Shown: positions 1 to 7,796 of the stretch, one piece after another
Layout of the letters: every line of letters starts with the position of its first letter
How positions within the stretch are numbered: position 1 is the first letter of the stretch
DNA from: Anaerococcus vaginimassiliensis
GTDB taxonomy: Bacteria > Bacillota > Clostridia > Tissierellales > Peptoniphilaceae
Direction of reading: 5' to 3'
Assembly (NCBI RefSeq): GCF_900626155.1
Contig: NZ_LR130844.1
Span: 310,001 to 374,000 of the forward strand
Length of the DNA: 64,000 nucleotides
Made by a program: the position numbers and the translations under genes
Notes under the pieces: model-generated
Database searches by the model: none
The model's input: only the letters and a program-made list of their open reading frames with translations
What the model was told of the DNA's origin: nothing

Positions 1-998
1 TCTTTTTCTTTTTTCTCAGTTTCTTTAGCTAATTTAGCTGCTTTTTCAGCTTCTTCTTCGTCAGCTTTGCTCCATAGGTAGTATCCGTATCTTCCGTCAG
101 CATCTATGAATATTGTATATGAGTCTTTTGTTTTGTTGTTTTTAAGAGCTTCTTTAGCTGCTTTTTCGGCTTCTTCTCTTGTAGCATATCCTGGTTTTTC
201 GTCATCTTTACCAGGTTTTTTGTCATCTTTACCAGGTTTTTTGTCATCTTCACCAGGTTTTTTGTCATCTTCACCTGGTTTTTCTTCAGAACCTTTGTGA
301 GCTTTTAAGATTTCAGCTTTAAGAGCTTCTACACCTTCAACTGTTTTAGCTTTGTTGATTTGGTCAAAGTAAATTTGTCCTGTGATTCCAGCTTTTTTAA
401 GTTCTTCGATAGCTTCTTTTTTAGCTTCTTTTAGTAACCATTCGTCAATTGTTACTTTTGGACCTTGTTCTTCTGGTTTTTCTTCAGGTTTTTCTTCAGG
501 TTTTTCTTCAGAACCTTTGTTAGCTTTTAAGATTTCAGCTTTAAGTGCATTTACACCTTCAACTGTTTTAGCATTGTTGATTTGTTTGAAGAAGATTTCA
601 CCTGTGATTCCAGCTTTTTTAAGTTCTTCGATAGCTTCTTTTTTAGCTGTTTCTAATTTTTCTTTATCAAGTTCATCAGCTACTTTTTCCCAATCTGATT
701 TATTAGGATCTTCCCATTCACTGCCTAAATCTTTATCTTCTTCTTTATTTTCTTTTTCTTTTTCTAGTTCTTCAGCTACTCTTTCCCAATCTGACTTATT
801 AGGATCTTTCCAGTCATTTGCAAGTTCTTCTTCAAGTTTTGCTTTTTTCTCTGCTTCTATTTTTTTATCTTGTTCAGCTGATGCTTCTGCCCATTGATCT
901 TCGTATGAGTCAGTCCAGCCTTCAGCGTGTGCTGTATTTACTCCACCTAGAACAAGTCCAGCTGCTAATGCTAGCGCTAATGCATTTCTCTTTTTCAT
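1..998 (-). CDS. secreted GA-module (albumin-binding) surface protein, 5' part
   Basis: The gene runs off the left edge, so only the first 332 codons are seen. The ATG follows an AAAGGA ribosome site. Residues 1-25 form a signal peptide ending AHA. A helical, charged segment follows, with a doubled motif DPNKSDWExVAxELxKEK. Two GA modules lie at about residues 115-162 and 181-235. They carry the pattern EAIxELKKAGIT...INxAKTVExVxALKxEILKA known from Finegoldia PAB and streptococcal protein G, which bind serum albumin. Acidic Pro/Lys/Asp repeats (KPGxDD) follow at about 236-268. A short module GYATREEAEKAAKEAL...ADGRY lies at about 269-310 and recurs in the protein at 38240-38920. Albumin binding is inferred from the family. 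The anchoring signal would lie outside the window. Confidence 0.85.
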   Translation of the reverse strand, partial: MKKRNALALALAAGLVLGGVNTAHAEGWTDSYEDQWAEASAEQDKKIEAEKKAKLEEELANDWKDPNKSDWERVAEELEKEKENKEEDKDLGSEWEDPNKSDWEKVADELDKEKLETAKKEAIEELKKAGITGEIFFKQINNAKTVEGVNALKAEILKANKGSEEKPEEKPEEKPEEQGPKVTIDEWLLKEAKKEAIEELKKAGITGQIYFDQINKAKTVEGVEALKAEILKAHKGSEEKPGEDDKKPGEDDKKPGKDDKKPGKDDEKPGYATREEAEKAAKEALKNNKTKDSYTIFIDADGRYGYYLWSKADEEEAEKAAKLAKETEKKEK

Positions 999-1051
999 AA
1001 TTAATATCCTTTCGTTTACGTAAATTTAGTAGAAATATTACTTCTACAGGT

Positions 1052-1080
1052 ATTATAAACTAATTAGCAGGCAAAAGCAA
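1052..1080 (-). promoter_or_regulatory. promoter of the GA-module gene
   Basis: On the minus strand a -35 TTGCTT (1080-1075) and a perfect -10 TATAAT (1057-1052) are separated by 17 bp. Transcription would start near 1045. The short leader contains a small hairpin (GTAGAA...TTCTAC, about 1028-1047) before the ribosome site. Confidence 0.6.
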
Positions 1081-1201
1081 ATTTTTTGTGGCAATTGTGT
1101 AGAATATATATGAGTAATTTGTGTGTAGTATTGAAATACTATTCTTTTATTTTATGTTAATTTAATATTAATTTTTTCCATATTTTAAAGGAAGTTTATT
1201 T

Positions 1202-1306
1202 TTGATTTTTATAGCAAATACTTCCTATGATTTCAATGGATTGGGAGGCTATTTAATAATCTTGATATTTTTGCTAATATTTGTTTTATATGAAGATTAT
1301 ATTTAG
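1202..1306 (+). CDS. possible 34-residue hydrophobic peptide (marginal)
   Basis: A TTG codon preceded by AAAGGAAG opens a 34-codon frame. Its second half is strongly hydrophobic (YLIILIFLLIFVLYEDYI). The size and single membrane helix would fit a small membrane peptide, but AT-rich intergenic DNA often gives such frames by chance. There is no clear promoter and no recognised family. The rest of 1081-1410 holds no other gene that I can see. Confidence 0.15.
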   Translation: MIFIANTSYDFNGLGGYLIILIFLLIFVLYEDYI

Positions 1307-1410
1307 TGGATAATAATTTATTTTATAAAATATTAATTTATTTTACTTTTTGTAAGAATTTTGTAATTTTTTCTTATATTGTTTAAGTAAATACGAAACC
1401 CAATTTTGGT

Positions 1411-1528
1411 CTTTAGATGGAGCGAACCTAGTAGTCGACGGGAAGTCTAGAATAAATACCTCGCAGTCTAGGTGAACCACAAAGTACCTATTGGAGATTC
1501 TCACGTCGCTTCGCTCCTCAGGATGACA
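1411..1528. repeat. inverted-repeat element, copy 1 (left end degenerate)
   Basis: This copy shares the middle and right part of the family, GGAGAT(C/T)CTCACGTCGCTTCGCTCCTCAGGATGAC split over 1493-1527. Its left end has diverged from the GTCATTCCGAC consensus of copies 2 and 3. Confidence 0.65.
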
Positions 1529-1558
1529 ATATTAACAAATTATAATTCCTCAAATCCC

Positions 1559-1683
1559 GTCATTCCGACAGAGCGAACTAAGTGAGCGACGAGGAATCTA
1601 GAGTTTGTATGTCGCAGTCAAGTTTAACCCAAAGTATCTACTGGAGATCCTCACGTCAGGCTAAAGCCTTCCTCAGGATGACG
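1559..1683. repeat. inverted-repeat element, copy 2 (about 125 bp)
   Basis: The unit begins GTCATTCCGACAGAGCG and ends CCTCAGGATGACG. The two ends are imperfect inverted repeats (GTCATYCYGA), so the element can fold into a long hairpin. Inside are the shared blocks GAGCGACGAGGAATCTA and CTACTGGAGATCCTCACGTC. It has no open reading frame and is far richer in G+C than its surroundings. That suggests a non-coding mobile or REP/MITE-like repeat. Confidence 0.75.
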
Positions 1684-1746
1684 GGTTCGACGGATTGAAA
1701 ACTCCATTAAGGATGACTGGATTGGAATTGCCATTCCCCCAAATAT

Positions 1747-1868
1747 GTCATTCCGACAGAGTGACTGTAAGGAGCGACGAGGAATCTACAGTCTATACTT
1801 CGCATGTCAGTGGAACCCGAAGTACCTACTGGAGATCCTCACGTCGCTTCACTCCTCAGGATGACGAG
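1747..1868. repeat. inverted-repeat element, copy 3
   Basis: The full-length unit has the same ends as copy 2 (GTCATTCCGACAGAG at 1747, CCTCAGGATGACG ending near 1866) and the same internal blocks. The spacer to copy 2 carries a further ATGAC/ATTCC fragment near 1711-1738. Confidence 0.75.
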
Positions 1869-1896
1869 TTTGACGGATTGCTATTCCTCCAATACT

Positions 1897-2045
1897 GTCA
1901 TTCCTAATGGGTCTGGTCACAGTGAACGTCAGTGAACTGATGACAGCCCTTAATCAAGGCTTTTCGAGGTGAAGCGAAGCTGAACCCTAAAACTACTGTC
2001 GACAGAGCGACTTAAAGGAGCGACGAGGAATCTACAGTCTATATT
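1897..2045. repeat. inverted-repeat element, copy 4 (rearranged, truncated)
   Basis: A left end GTCATTCCTA at 1897 runs into unrelated sequence. A second left-end block, GACAGAGCGAC then GAGCGACGAGGAATCTACAG, follows at 2000-2038 with no matching right end. This looks like a nested or partly deleted copy. Confidence 0.55.
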
Positions 2046-2052
2046 ATCTCCA

Positions 2053-2084
2053 CAAAAAAACTGACCTATTTTAGGTCAGTTTTA
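2053..2084 (-). terminator. intrinsic terminator after the COG4091 gene
   Basis: On the minus strand AACTGACC pairs with GGTCAGTT around a short loop and is followed by a run of T. It closes the murE operon. Confidence 0.85.
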
Positions 2085-2097
2085 GTTAGCTTTATTT

Positions 2098-3390
2098 TTA
2101 CAATTTCATGGAGTTTTGTCTTCTTCTTAGTCTTGTTATTGTGGCTGTTTCGTCTAGTTCTACCATGGACATATTAATGATTGTGCCTTTTTCGATATCT
2201 TTTGTTGCTCTTGTTTTGTCTGTGATTAGGGCGATTGGTAGGAGGTCTTCTGTTAGACATCTATCATGGCTTGTAAGTTTGCCTAATACTGTGCCTGAGC
2301 CTACTCCTTCTAGTCTTTCGCCTGCTTTTATGTCTCTTTTGGCAATTGTCACTGTGTCTGCTACTTGCCCGTGAAGGGGTACTATGGTTGATTCGTTTTC
2401 TACTACTGCCTTGTAGATTGTTATTGGTGTTTCAAGGCTTGTTAAATGGTATGGGCGATACATCAAGTAGTTTGGTCCATCTCCAAAGCCTAGGAATTTC
2501 ATTAGATCTCTTACATCTTCTTGATCACTTGTAACTATGATAAATACTCCCGGCGCCATGCCTCTTGAAAATTCTACTACACCATATCTTGATAGGACTC
2601 CGCTGTCAGCTTTTAGTCTAAAGTCTTCTACTGCTGTGTCAGGACTTGTATCAATTCCGTGGCAACCTAGAGTGTCAGGTAGAAATCCTAGGGCGTTTGC
2701 TACTGAGTTTAGCTCAAGCATGGTGTTTGTTCCATCTATAAAGCTTGTTAGCATTTTGGCTGATAGGCCTTTTTCTTTGGCAATGTCTGCTAATGTTTCT
2801 GGAGTTGCATCGTTATCTAGTGGGTTATTTTTGCCTTTGGCAGCTACTAGGACTTCTAGTCCCATACCGTAAGCATATTCTACAAGGTCGATTATTGCTC
2901 CTGGTTCATCTCCTAGGATTCCTGTATATACTACGCCTGCTTTTTTTGCCATATCGTGAAGTACTGGTCCTACTACCGCATCACATTCTACGTTGAATGT
3001 TATCATGTGTTTGTGGTATTGGATTGTTTTTCTTGCTATAACTGCTCCAAATGGTGGATCTCCTGTACAGTCTACTACGGCATTTATTTGCATGAGTTTG
3101 TAGGCAAGTCTGTAGTTGGTTGATACACAAATATAGCCTTTTTCTAATACTTCGTAGCCCTCGTTATAGTCATCTGTAAATATTATTTTATCTTCTGATA
3201 TACCAGCCTTTACTAGTGCCTTGATGGCTTTTCTTGGAGTTCTATTTACGACAAGTTTGACTTCCATAGCGTCCATCTTTGATAGTTGGCTGATTAGAGA
3301 TGAGCCCATCTTGCCGCAACCGATTATGGCAAGCTTGATGCTTTCTCCGTTATCTTTCATTTCTTTTAGTTTTCTATTTATCTTAAACAT
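2098..3390 (-). CDS. predicted homoserine-dehydrogenase-like oxidoreductase with SAF domain (COG4091)
   Basis: The protein has 430 residues. An N-terminal Rossmann fold (IKLAIIGCGKMGSSL, about residues 18-32) binds NAD(P). The central part resembles the homoserine dehydrogenase-like family. The C-terminal 90 residues match a SAF domain (AKRDIKAGERLEG, KDIEKGTII). This is the architecture of COG4091, whose substrate is not firmly known. The ATG follows GGAGTATGA and overlaps the end of the flavoprotein gene by 8 bp. It is therefore translated as the last gene of the murE operon and ends at a clear terminator. True homoserine dehydrogenase activity should not be assumed from the name. Confidence 0.75.
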   Translation of the reverse strand: MFKINRKLKEMKDNGESIKLAIIGCGKMGSSLISQLSKMDAMEVKLVVNRTPRKAIKALVKAGISEDKIIFTDDYNEGYEVLEKGYICVSTNYRLAYKLMQINAVVDCTGDPPFGAVIARKTIQYHKHMITFNVECDAVVGPVLHDMAKKAGVVYTGILGDEPGAIIDLVEYAYGMGLEVLVAAKGKNNPLDNDATPETLADIAKEKGLSAKMLTSFIDGTNTMLELNSVANALGFLPDTLGCHGIDTSPDTAVEDFRLKADSGVLSRYGVVEFSRGMAPGVFIIVTSDQEDVRDLMKFLGFGDGPNYLMYRPYHLTSLETPITIYKAVVENESTIVPLHGQVADTVTIAKRDIKAGERLEGVGSGTVLGKLTSHDRCLTEDLLPIALITDKTRATKDIEKGTIINMSMVELDETATITRLRRRQNSMKL

Positions 3391-4591
3391 TCATACTCCT
3401 TATTGTGTCTGAAGAGGCTTTCGCTGAGGAAAATGCCCATTGTATATTGTACCCTCCACACGAGCCAGATACATCAATTATTTCTCCAATAAAATAGAGA
3501 TTGTCATAGATTGTTGATTGCATAGTCCTAGGATTGATATAATCTGTCCTAAATCCGCCCAGACTTACTTGGGCGTTTGTCTTATCATTAATATCTTTTA
3601 CATGAAAAATCATAGATTTTAAGATTTTTATTAGCATATCCATGTCTTTTTCGCTTAGGTCTTTGGATATTTTTTCTTCTTTTATCTTGGCTTTGGAGAG
3701 GATATCTCCTATGAGCCTATCATTTACAAGACCTAAGAGAATTTCTCTCATAGTTCTTGTTGGATATTTTCTAATCAAATCTTCTAGTCTATTTCTTAGG
3801 GATTCATTAGTATAGGTTGGGAAGAAATCCACCCTTAGTTCTGGATTTTTCCTATCCATAAGGGCAAGACTAATCTCGTTGGATAAGTCTAGGATTGCTG
3901 TCCCTGTTAGTCCATAAGATTGAAAGATTAGATCATCTGTGGATTCTTTGATGAATTTGTTATCTATATATAAGGAAACTTTGGCACTTATCCTAGATCC
4001 TTTGGCATTCTTGGATAGTTTTTCCTTGGTTTTGTAGTTTGTTATGCCGTAAGAGATTTTACTTACTGGATGATAATTTTCAAGTATTTTAAAGATAGTT
4101 CCGTCAGATCCTGAGTTTTTGAGGGTTATACCTCCTCCTGCAAGAATAAGGATATCGTATTTGTACTTGTTATTTTGACCTATCAAGAGCTTTTTATCAA
4201 GGTCTATGTCTATTATTTTTTCATTAAAGATAAACTTGGCATTTTCCTTAGCTTTTAGATATAAAATATCCCTAACAGACCTAGCTGACATGGTAGATGG
4301 ATAGCACCTACCACTTGGTAGAGATGTCGTATCTATACCTAGGTCGTTAAAGTATTTTATCAAATCTTCATTGGTGAAGTTATTTAGGGCATATTTGTAA
4401 AATTCTGGGTTAGAAGATTGGAAAAAGTCATAGGAGAAGTTCTTGTTGGTGAAGTTACACCTGCCATTTCCTGTGGCTAAAAGCTTTCTTCCGGCAAAGT
4501 CATTTGAGTCTATGACTGTTATGTCGACTCCCTCAGTCATTGATGCGAAGGCAAGACCTGCTACTCCTGCCCCTAGGACAAACACTTTCAT
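3383..4591 (-). CDS. BaiN/HI0933-type NAD(P)/FAD-dependent oxidoreductase
   Basis: The protein has 402 residues. The N-terminus is a dinucleotide-binding motif (VFVLGAGVAGLAFAS), followed by the family hallmark GRKLLATGNGRCNFTN. The C-terminus has the second FAD contact (FIGEIIDVSGSCGGYNIQWAFSSA). These features define the HI0933/BaiN flavoprotein group. Its members are mostly uncharacterised; one reduces bile-acid intermediates. The start codon overlaps the murE stop (ATGA), so translation is coupled. The physiological substrate cannot be read from the sequence. Confidence 0.85.
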   Translation of the reverse strand: MKVFVLGAGVAGLAFASMTEGVDITVIDSNDFAGRKLLATGNGRCNFTNKNFSYDFFQSSNPEFYKYALNNFTNEDLIKYFNDLGIDTTSLPSGRCYPSTMSARSVRDILYLKAKENAKFIFNEKIIDIDLDKKLLIGQNNKYKYDILILAGGGITLKNSGSDGTIFKILENYHPVSKISYGITNYKTKEKLSKNAKGSRISAKVSLYIDNKFIKESTDDLIFQSYGLTGTAILDLSNEISLALMDRKNPELRVDFFPTYTNESLRNRLEDLIRKYPTRTMREILLGLVNDRLIGDILSKAKIKEEKISKDLSEKDMDMLIKILKSMIFHVKDINDKTNAQVSLGGFRTDYINPRTMQSTIYDNLYFIGEIIDVSGSCGGYNIQWAFSSAKASSDTIRSMNV

Positions 4592-6021
4592 AGGCTTTCC
4601 AAAACTTCCTTTAGAGTCTCTCTTTCACTGTAAGGTGTTTTCTCGTTACCCTTTAGTTTTAGGAAGTTCTCCTCTCCTTTTCCTAATAGAAAGATAAAAT
4701 CACCTTTCTTAGCGTGAGTTACAGCATATCTTATGGCTTCTTTTCTAACATTTATTTCTATATATCTGCCACCATTAGCTGTGATTCCTTCTATTATATC
4801 TCTATTTACATTCTCTAAGGTATCAAACTTAGGGTCATCTGTTGTGACAACTGCAAAGACATCATTATCTGCGCATGCCTTGCCAGTAGATACTCTAAAT
4901 TCCTTGTTTCTATCTCCATTTACTCCAAATACAGCAAAGGTCCCATGGCCCTTTGGTACAGATTTAAAGAGACTATCATAGGCAAAAGGTGTGTGGGCAA
5001 AGTCTATTACTATATTTAGACCTAAATCATTTTTTATATATTCAAACCTAGATGCTACTCCAGTGAACTTTTTCATAGCTTCTTTTACTTCTTCTAGGCT
5101 TGCTCCCATATCGCAAACTACAGCAGTGGCAGCTAAAGTGTTATATACTTCATAGTCAGCTATGGTATTTAAGGTAAATTCTACACCCTTAACTTCATAA
5201 CTTATCTTGCCGTCTTTTTTAACTACATTTTCTGCCCTATAGTCAGCATTTTCGTTATCTATTCCGTAGGTGATGGTATTTGGATAAAGCTCTTTGGCCT
5301 TTTTTCCATAAGGATCATCTATATTTGCAACTGTGTGTTTAGCTTGGTCAAATAAGATCATCTTTGCTTTAAAATAATTATCCATGGTCTTGTGGTAGTC
5401 AAGGTGCTCCCTAGAAAGGTTGGTAAATACCCCATAATCTATATCAACTCCATAGACTCTCTTTTGGTCTAGTCCGTGGCTTGATGTTTCTAGGCTTAGA
5501 TACTTCATTCCCTCATCTACGCATATGTTCATTAGCTTGTTTACTTCAGTTATAGTTGGGGTTGTGTTAGAAGTCCTGTATTCTTTGCCACCGATTAGGG
5601 CAAGATCTGTACCGATATTTGCAGCTTTTCCAAAAATTTCATCTAGCAAAAAGTAGACAAGTCTCGATGTTGTTGTCTTGCCGTTAGATCCTGTAACACT
5701 TACTATAGTCATCTTTTTGGATGGGTAATCTGAAAGCTTATTGGAAATCTCCGCTAGGGCACATCTTGCATCTTCCACATTGATGTATGATATTCCTTCC
5801 TTGTAGGCTATATCTTCAGTGTGAATTATTAGGCTTGCTCCGTTTCCTATGGCAGAGTCTATATACTTGTGACCGTCTTCTATGTTTCCCTTTATAGCAA
5901 CGAAGGCATATCCTTCCTTTACTTCTTTGGAATTATTTGCTACTGCTACTATATTTTTATCGTTGTTCTTTTTGTATGATGTGTAGGCTATTGTTTCCAA
6001 TACTTCTTCAAATTTTAACAA
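4588..6021 (-). CDS. murE: UDP-N-acetylmuramyl-tripeptide synthetase (MurE)
   Basis: This cytoplasmic Mur ligase of 477 residues adds the third amino acid to UDP-MurNAc-L-Ala-D-Glu. Visible motifs are the P-loop GSNGKTTTSR (about residues 111-120), the central SLETSSHGL and IDFAHTPFAYDSL, and the C-terminal domain. The substrate-selecting motif, DNPR in diaminopimelate-adding enzymes, reads DDPKF here. That argues for lysine or ornithine rather than DAP (inference). Translation starts at TTG, with AAAGGA about 9 bases upstream. It is the first gene of a tightly overlapping three-gene operon. Confidence 0.9.
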   Translation of the reverse strand: MLKFEEVLETIAYTSYKKNNDKNIVAVANNSKEVKEGYAFVAIKGNIEDGHKYIDSAIGNGASLIIHTEDIAYKEGISYINVEDARCALAEISNKLSDYPSKKMTIVSVTGSNGKTTTSRLVYFLLDEIFGKAANIGTDLALIGGKEYRTSNTTPTITEVNKLMNICVDEGMKYLSLETSSHGLDQKRVYGVDIDYGVFTNLSREHLDYHKTMDNYFKAKMILFDQAKHTVANIDDPYGKKAKELYPNTITYGIDNENADYRAENVVKKDGKISYEVKGVEFTLNTIADYEVYNTLAATAVVCDMGASLEEVKEAMKKFTGVASRFEYIKNDLGLNIVIDFAHTPFAYDSLFKSVPKGHGTFAVFGVNGDRNKEFRVSTGKACADNDVFAVVTTDDPKFDTLENVNRDIIEGITANGGRYIEINVRKEAIRYAVTHAKKGDFIFLLGKGEENFLKLKGNEKTPYSERETLKEVLESL

Positions 6022-6132
6022 AATAATTATCCTTTCTTAAAACTAGGGTAACTCCCTTTTATCTAGTAATATATTCTACCTTAAAAGAGCAAGCTTTCAT
6101 TATCACAAAGCCCGCTATTAAAATTATGTAAC

Positions 6133-6160
6133 TAAAAAAAGCCCCCTAAGGGACTTGATA
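6133..6160 (-). terminator. terminator after the glutaredoxin-like gene
   Basis: Minus strand: AAGTCCC-TTAG-GGGGCTT hairpin followed by seven T residues, placed directly after the stop codon. Confidence 0.8.
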
Positions 6161-6391
6161 TTAGATATTAAGTTTCTTCTCGATTGCTTCTTTGTCAAAA
6201 CCTACTATATCTTCACCGTCGATATTGATTACTGGAACTCCTCTGTAGCCTTTGCTTACAAGGTAGTCTACTGCATCTTTGTCCTTGTCTACGTTCATTT
6301 CTGTAAATTCAATACCCTTGTCATTGAAATATTGTTTTGCTGCCTTGCAGAAAACACATGTATTTGATGTATAAATTTTAATATCTGCCAT
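6161..6391 (-). CDS. glutaredoxin/NrdH-like thioredoxin-fold protein
   Basis: This small redox protein of 76 residues has the start MADIKIYTSNTCVFC. Its CVFC site is the thiol-disulfide centre and GVPVINIDG holds the cis-proline typical of glutaredoxins. I chose this ATG because GGAGGAGATAAT lies immediately upstream. An in-frame ATG 33 bases earlier has no such site. It sits 36 bases after ksgA and is probably the last gene of the metG operon. Its electron donor and partner are unknown. Confidence 0.85.
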   Translation of the reverse strand: MADIKIYTSNTCVFCKAAKQYFNDKGIEFTEMNVDKDKDAVDYLVSKGYRGVPVINIDGEDIVGFDKEAIEKKLNI

Positions 6392-6426
6392 ATTATCTCC
6401 TCCATCTGTTCTATATATACCCATAC

Positions 6427-7269
6427 CTATAGGGTTTCAATTATTTTTGCTAGATTTATAAAATCATCTAGGGACAGGTTTTCTGCCCTCAGGTTATCCT
6501 TTATACCCAATTTTTCAAAAGCTAATCTAAGTTTATCTTTTTCTACAGCATCTGATAAAGAGTTTAGGATTGTCTTTCTCCTTTTGTTAAACCCTGCATG
6601 GATTAGAGAAAAAAGGTTCTTCTCGTCCACATAATCTGTGTATTTTCTTAGCTCTAGTTTTAGGACTGTCGAGTCAATCTTTGGTTGAGGCATAAAGACA
6701 GACTTAGGAACGTTGGTTACTTTTTTAGCGTCGGCATAGTATTTGACAAAGACTGATAGAGAAGAATATTCCTTGTCTTTTTCTGTGGCAAGCATCCTAT
6801 CTGCAACTTCCTTTTGCACCATGATAGTCATATCCGTGCAAGGGAGGTTGCTTGTTACAAGCTTTTCTATGATTGGAGTTGTTATATAATAAGGAAGGTT
6901 TGATACTACCTTAAAGCTTTCGCCATCAAATTCTTCTGCTACGATTTTTTCAAGATCTGCCTTTAGGATATCCTCATGGATCAGGTCGAAATTGTCAAAC
7001 TCTGCCATATTTTCTTCTATGATTGGTATGAGGCTATCATCAATTTCAATTGCAACTACTTTTTTACAGGCTTTTGCCATCTCATAGGTTATAGTTCCAA
7101 TCCCTGGGCCAATTTCTATGACGTTTTTCCCACTGACATCTGCGGCATCCACGATTTTGTCTACGAAGTTTTTATCTACTAGGAAGTTTTGACCTAAGGA
7201 TTTCGAAAATCTAAAGCTATATAAGTCTGTGATTTCCTTTACAATCTTTGGTGAATATAATTTTTTCAT
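6427..7269 (-). CDS. rsmA/ksgA: 16S rRNA dimethyladenosine transferase
   Basis: The enzyme has 280 residues and uses S-adenosylmethionine to dimethylate two adjacent adenines near the 3' end of 16S rRNA during small-subunit assembly. The sequence shows SLGQNFLVDKNFVDKIV, the SAM motif VIEIGPGIGTITYEMA, the catalytic NLPYYITTPII, and the usual C-terminal helical domain. Its ATG overlaps the rnmV stop (ATGA). The metG-tatD-rnmV-ksgA order is a common Firmicutes arrangement that links RNA maturation and translation. Confidence 0.95.
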   Translation of the reverse strand: MKKLYSPKIVKEITDLYSFRFSKSLGQNFLVDKNFVDKIVDAADVSGKNVIEIGPGIGTITYEMAKACKKVVAIEIDDSLIPIIEENMAEFDNFDLIHEDILKADLEKIVAEEFDGESFKVVSNLPYYITTPIIEKLVTSNLPCTDMTIMVQKEVADRMLATEKDKEYSSLSVFVKYYADAKKVTNVPKSVFMPQPKIDSTVLKLELRKYTDYVDEKNLFSLIHAGFNKRRKTILNSLSDAVEKDKLRLAFEKLGIKDNLRAENLSLDDFINLAKIIETL

Positions 7270-7796
7270 ATTTTACTGACCGCCTTTTCAAATTCTTCAC
7301 GACTTATACCAAAAGAGTTTAGCTTAGATAAAAGCTGCTTGGAGTTGTAGTAGCCAATCCCTAACATATCTCCGAGCCTTGCTCTTTTTTCTCTGGCATC
7401 ACTTCCTAGAGAAAGACCATTGTTGACCAAGTCTGCCATGGTAAATTCTTCTTTTTTAGTTATATTTATGGCCTTAGCTTTCTTTAACGCATCTATAATC
7501 ACTTCTGGATCTGCATTTTCCACACCAAGGTCGTTTTTCTTGATAGCTTTTTTCCTGTCAATATAGGCGTGTTTTGCTGTTGGAATGTGTTTGGCAATCC
7601 TTGCTCTTATTTTCTTGCCTGCATAGTCTGGATCAGTTAGGATGATTATCCCGCACCTGTCGTTTATGACCTTTAGTCTTTCTATAAGATCCATCCCAAA
7701 ACTAAGGCCGTTTGTCGCAATCATTTCGCAATCCACTGCCCTTTTTACGTTAGCTATATCATCTTTTCCTTCTACTACTATTGTTTCTTTTATCAT
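7266..7796 (-). CDS. rnmV: ribonuclease M5
   Basis: This TOPRIM nuclease of 176 residues matures the ends of 5S rRNA in Gram-positive bacteria. TOPRIM motifs are visible: IVVEGKDDIANVKRAV with the catalytic Glu at the start, and IILTDPDYAGKKIRARI with the DxD pair. The C-terminal half matches the M5-specific extension. Both ends overlap neighbours by 4 bp (ATGA), a tightly coupled operon position between tatD and ksgA. Confidence 0.95.
   Translation of the reverse strand: MIKETIVVEGKDDIANVKRAVDCEMIATNGLSFGMDLIERLKVINDRCGIIILTDPDYAGKKIRARIAKHIPTAKHAYIDRKKAIKKNDLGVENADPEVIIDALKKAKAINITKKEEFTMADLVNNGLSLGSDAREKRARLGDMLGIGYYNSKQLLSKLNSFGISREEFEKAVSKI

Noticed and set aside
106-300. Plus-strand frame rich in SLPGFLSS repeats
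   Set aside because: It is the antisense of the KPGxDD repeat coding region of the GA protein. It has no promoter or ribosome site.
1695-1907. 70-codon frame through the repeat cluster
   Set aside because: It runs across two copies of the inverted-repeat element and an intervening spacer, so it is not a conserved coding unit.
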